From Polaribacter tangerinus (GTDB lineage: Bacteria; Bacteroidota; Bacteroidia; Flavobacteriales; Flavobacteriaceae), in NCBI RefSeq assembly GCF_038024095.1, contig NZ_CP150668.1, forward strand, positions 1,860,001-1,924,000: DNA of 64,000 bases, written 5' to 3'. How positions within the stretch are numbered: the first letter of the stretch is position 1; each line of letters opens with the position of its first letter. The notes under the pieces are model-generated. The model was not told the origin of the DNA, ran no database searches, and saw only the letters and a list, made by a program, of their open reading frames with translations. Positions 6,859 to 17,042 of the stretch are shown here, in pieces. The translations under genes were made by a program, and so were the position numbers.

Positions 6859-9800
6859 TTAGGCCGTTTTTAACTGTCCTTTTATTCTCATTTTAAATTT
6901 ACTTATTAAAAAGAATAAAATAGGCACTACTATTAGAGTTAAAAAGGTAGCTATAAAAAGTCCGTAAATAACCGTCCAAGCCAAAGGTCCCCAAAAAATA
7001 ACGTTGTCTCCACCCATATAAATATTAGCATCAAACTCGCTAAAAAGGGTAAAAAAGTTAATGTTTAAACCAATTGCTAACGGAATAAGTCCTAAAATAG
7101 TAGTTATTGCAGTTAATAGAACAGGTCTTAAACGCGCTTTACCAGCTTTTACAATGCTTGTAAATAAATCTTCCATAGGTAAAACTTCTTCCTCTTCTAA
7201 GCCTAAATCTTCTCGTTTTCTATCAATTAAAAGTTGTGTATAATCTAGTAGAACAACCCCATTATTTACTACAATACCCGCCAAAGATATAATTCCCATC
7301 ATGGTCATCATAATAACAAAAGAACTACCAGTTAAAACGATTCCGCCAAACACACCAATAAAGCTTAAAAAGATAGCAATCATTATAATGGTAGGTTTAG
7401 AAACAGAGTTAAACTGAAAAATTAAGATAAAGAAAATAAGACCTAGTCCTTTAAAAAACGCACTTCCTAAAAATGCTTGTTGCTTATTTTGTTCCTCTAT
7501 TTGACCAGTATAATCAATGCGAATATCGTTAGAGATACCGGTATAATTTTTCATTTCTTCCTTTATCTGATTTACTACTGCAGCAGCATCTACATAACCC
7601 GGTGCTAATTGAGAGTATACGGTAACGACTCTTTTAGTATCTCGGTGTTTAATTGCACTAAAACCAGAAGTGTTACTTTGTTTGGCTATTGCCGAAACAG
7701 GAATTGCTTTTACTTTTCCGGTATTATCTCTAAAAGTAATTTTCTGATTAAATAAAGCACTTTTATTGTATCGAATATCTTCATTAAAACGAACATTAAT
7801 ATCATAATCATCGCCACCTTCTTTATAAATACCTGCTTTAGCACCAAAAATAGCATTTCTTAATTGTTGGCCTACCTGACCGGTAGAAACTCCTAATTCT
7901 CCTGCTTTTTGCCTGTCTACCAGCACCTTCATAGAAGGCTTATCTTTATTTACATCTATCTTTAGCTCATCAATACCTGGTACATTTCTAGAGTTTACAT
8001 ATAGGCGCATTTTTTCTGCAGCAACTATCAACCCCTCATAATCGTCTCCTTCTAACTCTATATTAATTGGTGCTCCAGCAGGCGGACCATTAGCATCTTT
8101 TTCTACAGAAATTAAAACACCAGGGTAAATGCCAGTTAAAGCTTCTTGTACTTTTTGCCTTAGCGCCTCACTATCTTGTCCGCGTCTGTATTTATACTCT
8201 CGCATAGACGCTGTAATTTTACCTTTATGTGGCATTTCTGCAGAGGAACCGCCATCTGTTTGAGGGTTTCCGGCTCCTTCACCAACCTGAGAAACAGCAC
8301 TTTCTACCATGTAATTGTAGCCATTGTCTAGGTATACATCTTCATTTAAAATACCATAAACACGTTGTTCTATTTCTTTCGTTATTTTATTGGTTCTTTC
8401 TATATCCGTTCCTTGCGGATACTCTATGTATACGACAACCTGATTTGGTTTATTGTCTGGAAAGAATTCAATTTTTGTTCTTTGCGAACCAACAGACCAT
8501 CCAAAACCGGCAAAAGCTATAAATAATAATACAAATGTGCCTATAGTTATGGCATATGGTCTCCAGCCTTTTAAAGCTCCTTTTAAGGCTCTTTCATAAA
8601 AGTTTTCTAGAGATACTAATGTGTTATTCTGAAAATAGTTTGCGGCTTTTCTTAAAATTAGTCTGTATACCCAAAGCATTATTGCTGTAAAAACCATTAC
8701 AGAACCTAAACCTCTATATTCGCCACCAAATAGTAAAATTAAAAGGCCAAAACCGCCAATAATTAAAGAAATATAGATAATCTTTTTTAGCGGCATGTCT
8801 TTATCCTCTACAGTCATAAATTGAGATACTAATACAGAATTAAAGAAAATGGCAACGACTAAAGAAGATCCTAAAACCACCGATAGGGTAATTGGAAAAT
8901 ATTTCATAAACTGACCAAAAAGTCCTGGCCACAATCCTAAAGGAACAAATGCCGCAACAGTAGTTATGGTAGATATTATGATAGGAAAAGCAATTTCTCC
9001 AATTCCTTTTTTAGCTGCTTCTACACGAGTTAATCCTTCTTCGTCCATTAAACGATATACATTTTCTACCACCACAATACCGTTGTCTACCAACATACCG
9101 AGCCCCATAATTAAACCAAAAAGAATCATTGTATTTAGGGTGTATCCCATCAAGCCTAAAATCATTAAAGACATAAACATAGACATTGGTATGGCAAAAC
9201 CAACAAACAGCGCATTTTTAAAACCTAAAAAGAACATTAAAACGGTAACTACCAGTATAATTCCGAAAATAATATTATTTACCAAATCATCTACCTGACC
9301 AATGGTTTTGTCCGACAAATCGTTGGTAATGGTAACTTCTAGGTTAGACGGAAAGTAGTTTTTTATAGCATTATTTACTATCACTTTTACTTCATCTGCT
9401 GCTGCCACCATATTTTTACCGGCACGTTTTTTTACATCGAGCATTACCACTTGTTTGCCATCTTTTCTGGCATAGGTAGTTTTATCTTTTTCTCTAAAAC
9501 TAACCGTTGCCACGTCTTTAAGGTAAATGGCATTGCCGTTTTCTGTTTTTATAACAAAGTTTTCTAAGTCTTTAGGTTTGTCAATCTCACCCAATATACG
9601 AATGGTTCTTCGTTGCCCACTAGCAATTAAGTTTCCTGCAGATGAGGTAACATTTCCTCTTTGTATGGCACCTGTAATATCGTCAAAACTTACTTGCATT
9701 GCCATCATTTTATAAATGTCTACAGCAACTTCAACTTCTTTGTCCTGAACACCTCTAATATCTGCTTGTTTTACTTCTGGTAAATCTTCAATATCATCTT

Positions 9801-10329
9801 GTAAATACTCTGCAAATTGTTTTAATTTTTGCAATGTATAGTCGCCAGAAATATTAATGTTTAAAAACGGAACTTCTTCAGAAATACTTAAGTCAAAAGC
9901 ATTCGGATCTACTTTTGCGCCATTAAAAGTAGGCCAATCTTCAGAAGCTTTTTCTGTATCTAATTTGTCTTTTACTCTTTGTTTGGCTACTTCTACATCC
10001 ATATCATCATCAAATTCTACAATAATCATAGAGTAGTCTTCTTGAGAAGTAGAGGTAATTTCTACCACACCGCTTAAACCTTTTAGTTGGTCTTCTAACG
10101 GATCTGTAATTAGTTTTTCTATATCTTCGGCAGTATTACCTGGGTATAATGTACTAATGTAAATTTTAGTTTCTTTAATTTCTGGAAAATCTTCTCTAGG
10201 CATGCTAAAATATGCAGAGATTCCTAAAATTAAAATTAAGAATATAACAACATACATGGTAGTTTTGTTGGCAATAGCCCATGATGATAGTTTAAATTCT
10301 TTATCGGTTTTTTTGTTGATTTTACTCAT
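6859..10329 (-). CDS. RND efflux permease (AcrB/HAE1-like)
   Basis: 1156 residues, the inner-membrane pump of a tripartite efflux system. It has one N-terminal membrane helix, two large periplasmic loops and two bundles of membrane helices. The proton-relay helix reads GLGMLVDNGIVVVENVYR: the first relay Asp is present and the second is Asn. The second half has GIISLAGIVVNNGVVLLDYT and a final cluster of membrane segments. Length and layout are normal. It is the last gene of the tetR-tolC-adaptor-pump operon. Substrate cannot be told from sequence. Confidence 0.92.
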   Translation of the reverse strand: MSKINKKTDKEFKLSSWAIANKTTMYVVIFLILILGISAYFSMPREDFPEIKETKIYISTLYPGNTAEDIEKLITDPLEDQLKGLSGVVEITSTSQEDYSMIIVEFDDDMDVEVAKQRVKDKLDTEKASEDWPTFNGAKVDPNAFDLSISEEVPFLNINISGDYTLQKLKQFAEYLQDDIEDLPEVKQADIRGVQDKEVEVAVDIYKMMAMQVSFDDITGAIQRGNVTSSAGNLIASGQRRTIRILGEIDKPKDLENFVIKTENGNAIYLKDVATVSFREKDKTTYARKDGKQVVMLDVKKRAGKNMVAAADEVKVIVNNAIKNYFPSNLEVTITNDLSDKTIGQVDDLVNNIIFGIILVVTVLMFFLGFKNALFVGFAIPMSMFMSLMILGLMGYTLNTMILFGLIMGLGMLVDNGIVVVENVYRLMDEEGLTRVEAAKKGIGEIAFPIIISTITTVAAFVPLGLWPGLFGQFMKYFPITLSVVLGSSLVVAIFFNSVLVSQFMTVEDKDMPLKKIIYISLIIGGFGLLILLFGGEYRGLGSVMVFTAIMLWVYRLILRKAANYFQNNTLVSLENFYERALKGALKGWRPYAITIGTFVLLFIAFAGFGWSVGSQRTKIEFFPDNKPNQVVVYIEYPQGTDIERTNKITKEIEQRVYGILNEDVYLDNGYNYMVESAVSQVGEGAGNPQTDGGSSAEMPHKGKITASMREYKYRRGQDSEALRQKVQEALTGIYPGVLISVEKDANGPPAGAPINIELEGDDYEGLIVAAEKMRLYVNSRNVPGIDELKIDVNKDKPSMKVLVDRQKAGELGVSTGQVGQQLRNAIFGAKAGIYKEGGDDYDINVRFNEDIRYNKSALFNQKITFRDNTGKVKAIPVSAIAKQSNTSGFSAIKHRDTKRVVTVYSQLAPGYVDAAAVVNQIKEEMKNYTGISNDIRIDYTGQIEEQNKQQAFLGSAFFKGLGLIFFILIFQFNSVSKPTIIMIAIFLSFIGVFGGIVLTGSSFVIMMTMMGIISLAGIVVNNGVVLLDYTQLLIDRKREDLGLEEEEVLPMEDLFTSIVKAGKARLRPVLLTAITTILGLIPLAIGLNINFFTLFSEFDANIYMGGDNVIFWGPLAWTVIYGLFIATFLTLIVVPILFFLISKFKMRIKGQLKTA

Positions 10330-10387
10330 CTTATGTTCTTTAGAATATTAAAGATTGATTTGTTTGTGATAGCAAGGTTGTTTGGTG

Positions 10388-11554
10388 TTAAAGACTAATT
10401 TTAACCTCTTGATTATCTTTTACACTTCTAGCACCAGCGTTTATTAACAAATCTCCTGCATGAATACCTTCTAAGATTTCAATTACATCGTCTTGTGTTT
10501 TTCCTGTTTTAATAACCACTTGTTTTGCGGTTCCAATATTATTTTTTACCTCTTTTACAACATATACATATTGCTCTCCAGCAGCATTTTCAGAAATAAT
10601 ACTTTGCGGAATTAAAATGGCATTTGTGTTTGTATAATCGTTAATTTTAAGCTTTGCCGTTAGGTTGGGCTTTATTTCTTTATTTACATTTGGTACACTT
10701 ACTTCAATTTTAAAAGTTCTATTAGTTGGGTTTATAAAGTTACCAGTTTGTCTAACATTTGTAGCAATTGTTTTGTTTAAAACAGGAAAATATACCGATA
10801 CCTTTTTTCCTTTAGTTACTTCAGTTATGTATGTTTCTGGAATATCGGCTTCTATAAACATATTCGATAAATTTACAATTCTAAAAATTTCTGCTCCAGG
10901 ACCAGGAGAAACTACGATACCTTGGTCTTTTATTACAGCATCTATAACTCCAGTAAAAGGAGCTCTTATGGTAGCTTTATCTAATTGTTTTTTGAGTTGT
11001 TCTAGGGTGTTTTTTTGAGCTGTATATTGTGTTTCTGCTTGTAAATATTGTATTTCGGAACCAATTTTTTGCGCCCACAATCTTTTCTGACGTTCAAAAG
11101 TTGTTTTTGCTAATGCAGTTGTAGCCTCTAATTGTGCCACTTGTTGTGCCATACCACCATCGTCTATTTTTGCTAAAATTTGTCCTTTGGTCACTTTCTG
11201 TCCTTCTTTTACCAACACTTCTCTTAAAATACCCGGCATTTCAGGATAAATAAGTACATTCTGTTTTGTTTTAACATTTCCCTGAATTTCTAAAAAATGT
11301 GTAAATACTTCGTTTTTAACACTAAAAGCTGTTACTAACGGAGTTCTTTTTAAAGTGTCTAATTGGTCTATAGCTTCTATAAGTAACTTTACTTGTTCAG
11401 AAGTTTGTTGTAATTTTTTGTCTAAATCGGCCTTTTTAAGTCGAATTTCTTGCAGGTTTTTAGAAGCAATTATTTCTTCCAAACTAGGTTGTTTTTTATC
11501 TCCACAAGAAATTAAAAATAAAGTAGCGAATGCGAATATATAAGTTGTTTTCAT
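10388..11554 (-). CDS. RND periplasmic adaptor (membrane fusion protein), lipoprotein
   Basis: 388 residues. The N-terminus MKTTYIFAFATLFLISCGDK is a lipoprotein signal with Cys at 17. Next comes a coiled-coil region (residues about 30-65 and 140-190), a biotinyl-lipoyl-like hybrid motif (VLVKEGQKVTKGQILAKIDD and ATIRAPFTGVIDAVIKDQG), and beta-barrel and membrane-proximal domains. It links the pump to the TolC-like channel. It begins 4 bp after the tolC-like gene. Confidence 0.92.
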   Translation of the reverse strand: MKTTYIFAFATLFLISCGDKKQPSLEEIIASKNLQEIRLKKADLDKKLQQTSEQVKLLIEAIDQLDTLKRTPLVTAFSVKNEVFTHFLEIQGNVKTKQNVLIYPEMPGILREVLVKEGQKVTKGQILAKIDDGGMAQQVAQLEATTALAKTTFERQKRLWAQKIGSEIQYLQAETQYTAQKNTLEQLKKQLDKATIRAPFTGVIDAVIKDQGIVVSPGPGAEIFRIVNLSNMFIEADIPETYITEVTKGKKVSVYFPVLNKTIATNVRQTGNFINPTNRTFKIEVSVPNVNKEIKPNLTAKLKINDYTNTNAILIPQSIISENAAGEQYVYVVKEVKNNIGTAKQVVIKTGKTQDDVIEILEGIHAGDLLINAGARSVKDNQEVKISL

Positions 11555-11558
11555 TTTA

Positions 11559-12968
11559 TTATTGTTTGATTGGTAAGTTTAATGCGTTTTCTAATGCTGC
11601 TTTTTTAGCAATTACGTTCAGCATAGATTGTAAGTAATTTTGTTGTTGTGTATACAATTGATTTTGTGCTTGAAGCAAATCGAAGCTAGAAGAAATTCCT
11701 TCGAAGAATTTTATACGTTGTTTTTTTTCTATTCGTTCTGCTAATGCTACATTTTTTTTAGCGTTTTCGTAATTTCCAATACTAAGTTGGTATTCGCTTT
11801 TTGCTCTTTTCGACTGTAAGTGTAAACGTTGTTTTGTTTCCTCTAATTTAATATCTGCATTTTCTAAAGCTATTTTTGCTTGTGCCGTTTTTGCCTTTCT
11901 ACTAAAACTACTAAATATTGGCACGTTTAAACTGATGCCTAATAAAGATGATTGAAACCAGCGCTGATCGTTATTAAAAAAGCTAAAAGTATCAGAAAAT
12001 CCTTGAGTTCCGTAGTTTACAAAAGCACTTAAACTTGGTAGTGCTTTACTTTGCTCTAGTCGCATCATCAGTCTTTTTGTTTCTCTGTCATTTTCAGAAA
12101 TTTTAAAATCGATATGTTCTTTAAAGTCAAACTCTTTAGATACCAAGGCTAAATCGATATTAGAAAGCGCAAGATCTTCTAAAGTATCTGTTAAAATCAC
12201 TTCTTTTTCTATGTCATTACCTAACGAAAGATTTAACATTTGATAGGCAATTTCTTTCAACCTTTTTACACTGTTTAGTTGGTTTTTCAAATTACCGAGG
12301 GTAATTTCTAATTGCTCAACATCTTCCTCTTCATTAAACCCATTGGCATAAATTTTTTGAGCATCGTTGTAGTTTTTCTCTAATATTTTTAAGTTTTTTT
12401 CAAGAATTTCGATACTTTTTTCTGTAACCAATACATTGCCGTACGCATTAATTACAGCCTCTCTAGTAACCAAGGCAGTTTTCTCTTCTGCCTGTTTCGA
12501 TATTTTTAAAAATGTTTTAGAAGCTTGTAAGCCAACTAAATAAGAACCGTCAAAAAGTAATTGTGTTGCTGTTGCAGAAATATTTACATTTTGGGGTGTG
12601 CCAAAAACAACAGGTATAAAACCATCTGGTGGAGTAGGTTGTTTGTTCGGTTGAATATTAAAGTAATCTTCTACTGTTTCTACGACCGATGTTGTATTGT
12701 CAAATGCAGCAGCAGGTAATAGCGATACAGGTTGTTTTAAAAACTTCTGATAATCTACCGTTGCATTTATTTGTGGTAACCCAATAGCAGTGGTTTCCCA
12801 AACTTTTTCTTTTGCAGCTTCTCTATCATTTTTTGCAATTTTAGCGTTATAACTATTTTCTATAGCATAGTTTATCGCTTCTTTTAGGGATAGCCGTACT
12901 CCTTTTTCTTGAGCAATTGCTTGCTGAAGAAAAAATAATGTACAAATAGCCAATAGTGTTTTTTTCAT
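11559..12968 (-). CDS. TolC-family outer membrane efflux protein
   Basis: 469 residues with a Sec signal peptide (MKKTLLAICTLFFLQQAIAQ). Two outer-membrane-efflux repeats are seen, each ending in long helical hairpins (for example IEILEKNLKILEKNYNDAQK and ALAERIEKKQRIKFFEGISS). It forms the outer-membrane channel of the efflux system encoded by the two downstream genes. Spacing to its neighbours is only 4-5 bp. Confidence 0.92.
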   Translation of the reverse strand: MKKTLLAICTLFFLQQAIAQEKGVRLSLKEAINYAIENSYNAKIAKNDREAAKEKVWETTAIGLPQINATVDYQKFLKQPVSLLPAAAFDNTTSVVETVEDYFNIQPNKQPTPPDGFIPVVFGTPQNVNISATATQLLFDGSYLVGLQASKTFLKISKQAEEKTALVTREAVINAYGNVLVTEKSIEILEKNLKILEKNYNDAQKIYANGFNEEEDVEQLEITLGNLKNQLNSVKRLKEIAYQMLNLSLGNDIEKEVILTDTLEDLALSNIDLALVSKEFDFKEHIDFKISENDRETKRLMMRLEQSKALPSLSAFVNYGTQGFSDTFSFFNNDQRWFQSSLLGISLNVPIFSSFSRKAKTAQAKIALENADIKLEETKQRLHLQSKRAKSEYQLSIGNYENAKKNVALAERIEKKQRIKFFEGISSSFDLLQAQNQLYTQQQNYLQSMLNVIAKKAALENALNLPIKQ

Positions 12969-12973
12969 CCTTT

Positions 12974-13573
12974 TTATGATTGTTTTAATTGATTTTCTAA
13001 TTCTTGTATTCCTTTTTCTGTGGCAATTCCTCTTAAATGATATTCTAAATAATTGAGCATTAATTCGTTTTTAGAGAAGTTGGTAAGCGGAAAAACTGTT
13101 TGGTCTTTTATTCCGTTCATTCCGTAAAAATAAATTCGAGCTACAAAGTCTACATTTATATTTTCTCTAAAGAGATTTAATTCAATACCTCTGCTTAAAT
13201 TATCTTTAATAGTGGTTTGCATTACCTGAAATTGTTTCTGCTTTAAAGAAGCATAAATTTTAGGGTAGTATTTTTGCAATTGATATTGCGGAGAAGATTT
13301 TTCGTCTTTTAAATGCTCCATAACCATTTTTTTTATTGAAAATAATTCTTCAATCGGATTTTGCTTTTTTTCGCAAATTCTATCAATTCCAAAGCAAATA
13401 GTATGAAACATGTAGTCGGTTACAGCACCCACCAATTCGGTTTTGTTTTTAAAGTATTTGTAAATGGTTTTTTTAGAAACGCCTAATTTACTAGCAATTT
13501 CATCCATTGTTACACTTTTAAAACCAAGATTTAAAAATAAATCTTTCGATATTTCTAGTATTTTATCTGTCAT
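12974..13573 (-). CDS. TetR-family transcriptional regulator of the efflux operon
   Basis: The N-terminal helix-turn-helix is seen as VTMDEIASKLGVSKKTIYKY followed by FKNKTELVGAVTDYMF, which is typical TetR. The C-terminal helical domain (about residues 60-199) would bind an effector. I place the start at the ATG at 13573; an upstream TTG at 13579 would add only two residues. It is the first gene of the efflux operon and so probably represses its own promoter, where an inverted repeat lies. Confidence 0.9.
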   Translation of the reverse strand: MTDKILEISKDLFLNLGFKSVTMDEIASKLGVSKKTIYKYFKNKTELVGAVTDYMFHTICFGIDRICEKKQNPIEELFSIKKMVMEHLKDEKSSPQYQLQKYYPKIYASLKQKQFQVMQTTIKDNLSRGIELNLFRENINVDFVARIYFYGMNGIKDQTVFPLTNFSKNELMLNYLEYHLRGIATEKGIQELENQLKQS

Positions 13574-13583
13574 AATCAAAGAG

Positions 13584-13624
13584 CAAAGGTACGAACGGAA
13601 ACTTTAGAAACAAATTAAGTTTCC
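13584..13624 (-). promoter_or_regulatory. tetR-efflux promoter with a candidate TetR operator
   Basis: TACCTTTG (minus strand, 13591-13584) is a perfect -7 element 11 bp before the tetR start. Just upstream, GGAAACTT (13597-13604) and AAGTTTCC (13617-13624) form an inverted repeat with a centre-to-centre distance of 20 bp, positioned over the -33 region. This is what an autorepressing TetR site would look like; binding is inferred. Confidence 0.5.
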
Positions 13625-13702
13625 AAAGTTTTAAATATTTTTTAACATTTCAATGATGAAGAAGCGTTTCTTTGCATTATTTTTACAAAAAAAAATACAG
13701 AT

Positions 13703-14674
13703 TTGGATATTTTACATTATCAAAAAGACTTTCTTGAGTTTTTAAACAATAAAGAATGGGTAAGAGAGCCTAAAAATCTTTACGAACCTATCGATTATAT
13801 TTTGCAGTTAGGCGGAAAAAGAATTCGTCCTATATTAACTTTAATGGCGGCAGATATTTTTTCTGATGATTATAAAAAAGCCCTGCCAGCAGCACTTGCT
13901 ATAGAGGTTTTTCATAATTTCACATTGGTGCATGACGATATTATGGATGCGGCTCCCTTGCGTAGAGGAAAAGCTACCGTACATGAAAAATGGGATGTAA
14001 ATACGGGTATTCTTTCTGGTGATGCAATGCTGATTCTTGCGTATCAATATTTCGAAAATTATAATCCTGAAGTTTTCCACCAATTAGCCAAACTATTCAG
14101 TAAAACTGCTTTAGAGGTTTGCGACGGACAGCAGTTAGATGTCGATTTCGAAACTAGAAACGACGTTACAATACCCGAGTATATAAACATGATTCGTTTA
14201 AAAACATCTGTTTTAGTTGCCGCAGCCCTAAAAATGGGAGCAATTGTTGCAGAAACTAATACCGAAAATGCCAATTTAATTTACGATTTTGGTTTAAATT
14301 TAGGTCTGGCTTTTCAGCTACAAGATGATTTTTTAGACACTTTCGGAAATCCTGAAACTTTTGGAAAGCAAGTAGGAGGAGATATTATAGAAAATAAAAA
14401 AACATACTTGTACTTAAAAGCATTAGAAGTAGCTAATGAGGAGGATAAAGGAAAATTGAGCTATTATTACCGAAGAAAACTAAAGGAAAATACCGTTAAA
14501 ATAGCTGATGTTCGCAGAATTTTTGAGCAAAACAATATTCCTAAGTTAATTAAAGTTGCTATTGAACAATATACCAACAACGCTTTTGATACGCTTACAA
14601 AAATGGATATTTCGGACAGCTCAAAAACGAATTTAAAAAACTTTGGTTTGTGGTTAATGAACAGATCTGTTTAA
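13703..14674 (+). CDS. polyprenyl (isoprenyl diphosphate) synthase
   Basis: 323 residues of the trans-isoprenyl diphosphate synthase family. It condenses isopentenyl diphosphate onto allylic primers. The first Asp-rich motif is in FTLVHDDIMDAAPLRRGKAT and the second in FQLQDDFLDTFG, with GGKRIRPIL before them. Phe at position -5 from the first DDxxD suggests a short or medium product, but chain length (C15-C20 or longer) cannot be settled. The start codon is a TTG (13703) with no nearby in-frame ATG. It is divergent from the tetR operon. It could feed carotenoid or quinone synthesis. Confidence 0.88.
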   Translation: MDILHYQKDFLEFLNNKEWVREPKNLYEPIDYILQLGGKRIRPILTLMAADIFSDDYKKALPAALAIEVFHNFTLVHDDIMDAAPLRRGKATVHEKWDVNTGILSGDAMLILAYQYFENYNPEVFHQLAKLFSKTALEVCDGQQLDVDFETRNDVTIPEYINMIRLKTSVLVAAALKMGAIVAETNTENANLIYDFGLNLGLAFQLQDDFLDTFGNPETFGKQVGGDIIENKKTYLYLKALEVANEEDKGKLSYYYRRKLKENTVKIADVRRIFEQNNIPKLIKVAIEQYTNNAFDTLTKMDISDSSKTNLKNFGLWLMNRSV

Positions 14675-14689
14675 GATTTTAAATTTTTA

Positions 14690-14720
14690 TTGTCAGATTT
14701 TAAAATAAGTATTACATTTG
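14690..14720 (+). promoter_or_regulatory. promoter of the tRNA-Met gene
   Basis: TTG (14690-14692) and TACATTTG (14713-14720) match the Bacteroidota -33 and -7 elements with 20 bp between them. The tRNA begins 15 bp after the -7 element. Confidence 0.6.
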
Positions 14721-14734
14721 CACCCAATAATTTT

Positions 14735-14808
14735 GGTCCCATAGCTCAGTTGGTTAGAGCACCTGACTCATAATCAGGTGGTCCTTGGTTCGAGCCCAAG
14801 TGGGACCA
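14735..14808 (+). tRNA. tRNA-Met (anticodon CAU)
   Basis: A complete cloverleaf of 74 nt: acceptor GGTCCCA/TGGGACC with discriminator A, D-arm AGCTCAGTTGGTTAGAGC, anticodon arm CCTGACTCATAATCAGG with CAT at 14769-14771, and T-arm CTTGGTTCGAGCCCAAG. The CCA end is not encoded. A CAT anticodon could also be tRNA-Ile2 after lysidine modification. The acceptor and anticodon stems look more like the elongator Met type, but this is not certain. Confidence 0.9.
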
Positions 14809-14810
14809 CA

Positions 14811-14839
14811 AAAAACCATCCTCTTCAGGATGGTTTTTT
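14811..14839 (+). terminator. terminator after tRNA-Met
   Basis: AACCATCCT (14814-14822) pairs with AGGATGGTT (14827-14835) around CTTC and is followed by TTTT. It lies a few bases after the tRNA. Confidence 0.85.
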
Positions 14840-15046
14840 GTTGCTTGTAATTCTCTTAAGATCAATGGTTTTAAGACGTTAGTTTTTTGCTTTCTTTATT
14901 AGCTTAAATAGTTTCACTTTTTCTGATTATAAGCTGTGACTTTTCGCCTCCTAATTTAGCAAATAAATACCAAATAGAAAATATGAGAGTGGTAGTTGGG
15001 CAAGAAAGAAATAAGAAATATTTTTACCTATTCTAACTATCCGTTA

Positions 15047-16543
15047 TTATCTTTCTGTTATTTTTATAACAGTAGTTTTTCCATAAAAGCCTTTATAAGA
15101 AAATAATTTATCTTTTTGGTACTTTGTAAAATTTATACCTTGATTGTTTAATGTCATTTTTTCTTTGTTAAATATTTCAGGTTTATTTATTACATCGCTA
15201 TATATTTCGTTATTAACTTTTATTAACTCATTTAATGTATCTTCATTTATCTTATGAAGTTGAAATATATTTTTAGGATTATCTATACCTGTTTTATAAA
15301 AATATTGCGTAATAGTTGTGTGGTTTTTAACAATAAACGTTTTCTCTTTATTTTTAATCATGTAATCAACTAACGCTGTATCGTTATAATAATTATACTT
15401 ATAATTTGGAAAAATACCGAAAGAGAAATTCCAAATAAACAGCAACCATACTATTTTCTGAGAGACTTTATAATTTATGTCATATGTAATTGCAATGTAA
15501 AGAATTAATAGAAAAGGTAGCATCACCATAAATTCTATATTTCCAGCATTATAAAAAGCGAATAGGTAGTTTGCTATAAAAATAAATATATGAACCTTAA
15601 CATATATCTTTAAATCATTTTCTTTTTTTGTAATTAGTTTTTTATCTGTTTTAAAATCTTTTAAAAGTGAATAAGAAATAACTATACATAAGATTAGAGG
15701 AATAAGATACACCCAGTTATTTTTTATCAAAACATACATGTTTGCATGTATTTGAAAATAGGTTCTAATAGTATTAATTGCTTGAAAGAATAAACCTTTC
15801 CAGCCAAAATTTGTCATTACACTACCTTGATAAAAATCATTAAAAACAAAATGTTGTAAATTAAATAATGTTAGCTCTTGTTTTTCATAAAGTGTAAGCA
15901 CTAAAATATAACATATAGGTACTAATAAAGCTGGAGTTAGATACCAATATATAAGCTTACTATTTCTTTTGTAAAAAGAAAAACCAAACATTATGCCCAA
16001 CCACCAAAAGAAATGTATTTGATGAAATAAACAAGCTACAACACCAAAAAGACTACTTAAAATAATATAGAAAGTTTTACCTTTTTTTATATTTTTTAGA
16101 AAATAATAACTTCCCAGTAACGAAAAACCAATCGGAATAATATAAGTTTCATTTTCTGTTCCGTACCTCCATAAACTAAAGCTAAAAGCAAGAATTAGAA
16201 TATATAATAATTTTGTTTTCTCTTTAATTTTTAAAAAAGTTACTATTTTATAGAAAATAATGAGATTTACAAGTTGAAAAACACTGTTGATGAGTTTGCT
16301 AAAAAGGAGAATATCTACACTAATACCCAAATATTTGATTGGGAGTAATAAAACGTATATTATAACATTACTAAAAAGATGATGAGGTGTAAATAAATAA
16401 TAATTATATTTTACATATCCTGCGTATGCATATGAATCTAAAGAAGAATTGTTGGTAGGGAATAAAATATAGGATAGGAAGATTAGAGTAAATACTAGTC
16501 TTTTGTCAAAAATAACAGATTTATTAAAAATAGTAGTACGCAT
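15047..16543 (-). CDS. multi-spanning membrane protein, possibly a GT-C-type glycosyltransferase
   Basis: 498 residues with about ten hydrophobic segments in the first 370 residues and a soluble C-terminal tail of about 110 residues. The first loop carries SSLDSYAYAGYVKYNYYLFT and later HHLFSNVIIYVLLLP, followed by RYGTENETYIIPI and FHQIHFFWWLG. An acidic residue in the first periplasmic loop and this topology resemble GT-C glycosyltransferases that use polyprenyl-linked sugars, but no family signature is clear. It stands alone. Treat the function as open. Confidence 0.6.
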   Translation of the reverse strand: MRTTIFNKSVIFDKRLVFTLIFLSYILFPTNNSSLDSYAYAGYVKYNYYLFTPHHLFSNVIIYVLLLPIKYLGISVDILLFSKLINSVFQLVNLIIFYKIVTFLKIKEKTKLLYILILAFSFSLWRYGTENETYIIPIGFSLLGSYYFLKNIKKGKTFYIILSSLFGVVACLFHQIHFFWWLGIMFGFSFYKRNSKLIYWYLTPALLVPICYILVLTLYEKQELTLFNLQHFVFNDFYQGSVMTNFGWKGLFFQAINTIRTYFQIHANMYVLIKNNWVYLIPLILCIVISYSLLKDFKTDKKLITKKENDLKIYVKVHIFIFIANYLFAFYNAGNIEFMVMLPFLLILYIAITYDINYKVSQKIVWLLFIWNFSFGIFPNYKYNYYNDTALVDYMIKNKEKTFIVKNHTTITQYFYKTGIDNPKNIFQLHKINEDTLNELIKVNNEIYSDVINKPEIFNKEKMTLNNQGINFTKYQKDKLFSYKGFYGKTTVIKITER

Positions 16544-17042
16544 CTTTTATAGAATTTTTACGCTATTTACTCGGTGCGATTGGTTACGATAACTTAGTGT
16601 AAAAAAAGTAGTGTGTTTTGTGCGATAAAGTTAGCAAATATATTACATATTTTATTTTTTTGGTTGTTGCTATTATGTTAGAAATAGCAAATGTGCTATT
16701 TATGCGACAGTCTTTTCTAATTCAAACGTTTAATTTTAGCTCAATTTTCAAACTACTTACAACCTACAAAAGGCAAAATTCTAGTGTTTATGGTCATTTA
16801 TTAATTGATATCAAAACGTTTTTTATATATCATAATAATTCAAATATGATAAAATTAAATGCTTCTCTTGGTCAAACACTACTTAAATAATAGAAAACCG
16901 AATTAAAAACACTAATAAAAAAAACACGCTTATTTGAATCTTTAGGTTAAAGCTTTAAAATAGCGTAAGTACTAGAACTTTAATTGCTTTCGAAAAATTA
17001 TAATCGAAAGAGTATTTATATAGTAAGAATACTAAAAATGGC
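16544..17042. other. 499-bp gap without a supported gene
   Basis: Very AT-rich. It contains one small inverted repeat, CTTTCGA (16987-16993) and TCGAAAG (17004-17010), without a T-run. A 90-codon open frame at 16618-16890 begins at TTG and has a low-complexity, hydrophobic-then-random composition; I do not believe it is coding. No RNA gene was recognised. Confidence 0.5.

Noticed and set aside
14735..14808. tRNA-Ile2 (CAU, lysidine-modified)
   Set aside because: Possible because the anticodon is the same, but the stems look more like elongator tRNA-Met; kept as Met with a note.
16618..16890. 90-codon plus-strand ORF in the 499-bp gap
   Set aside because: TTG start, no recognisable domain, no promoter, composition typical of random AT-rich sequence.
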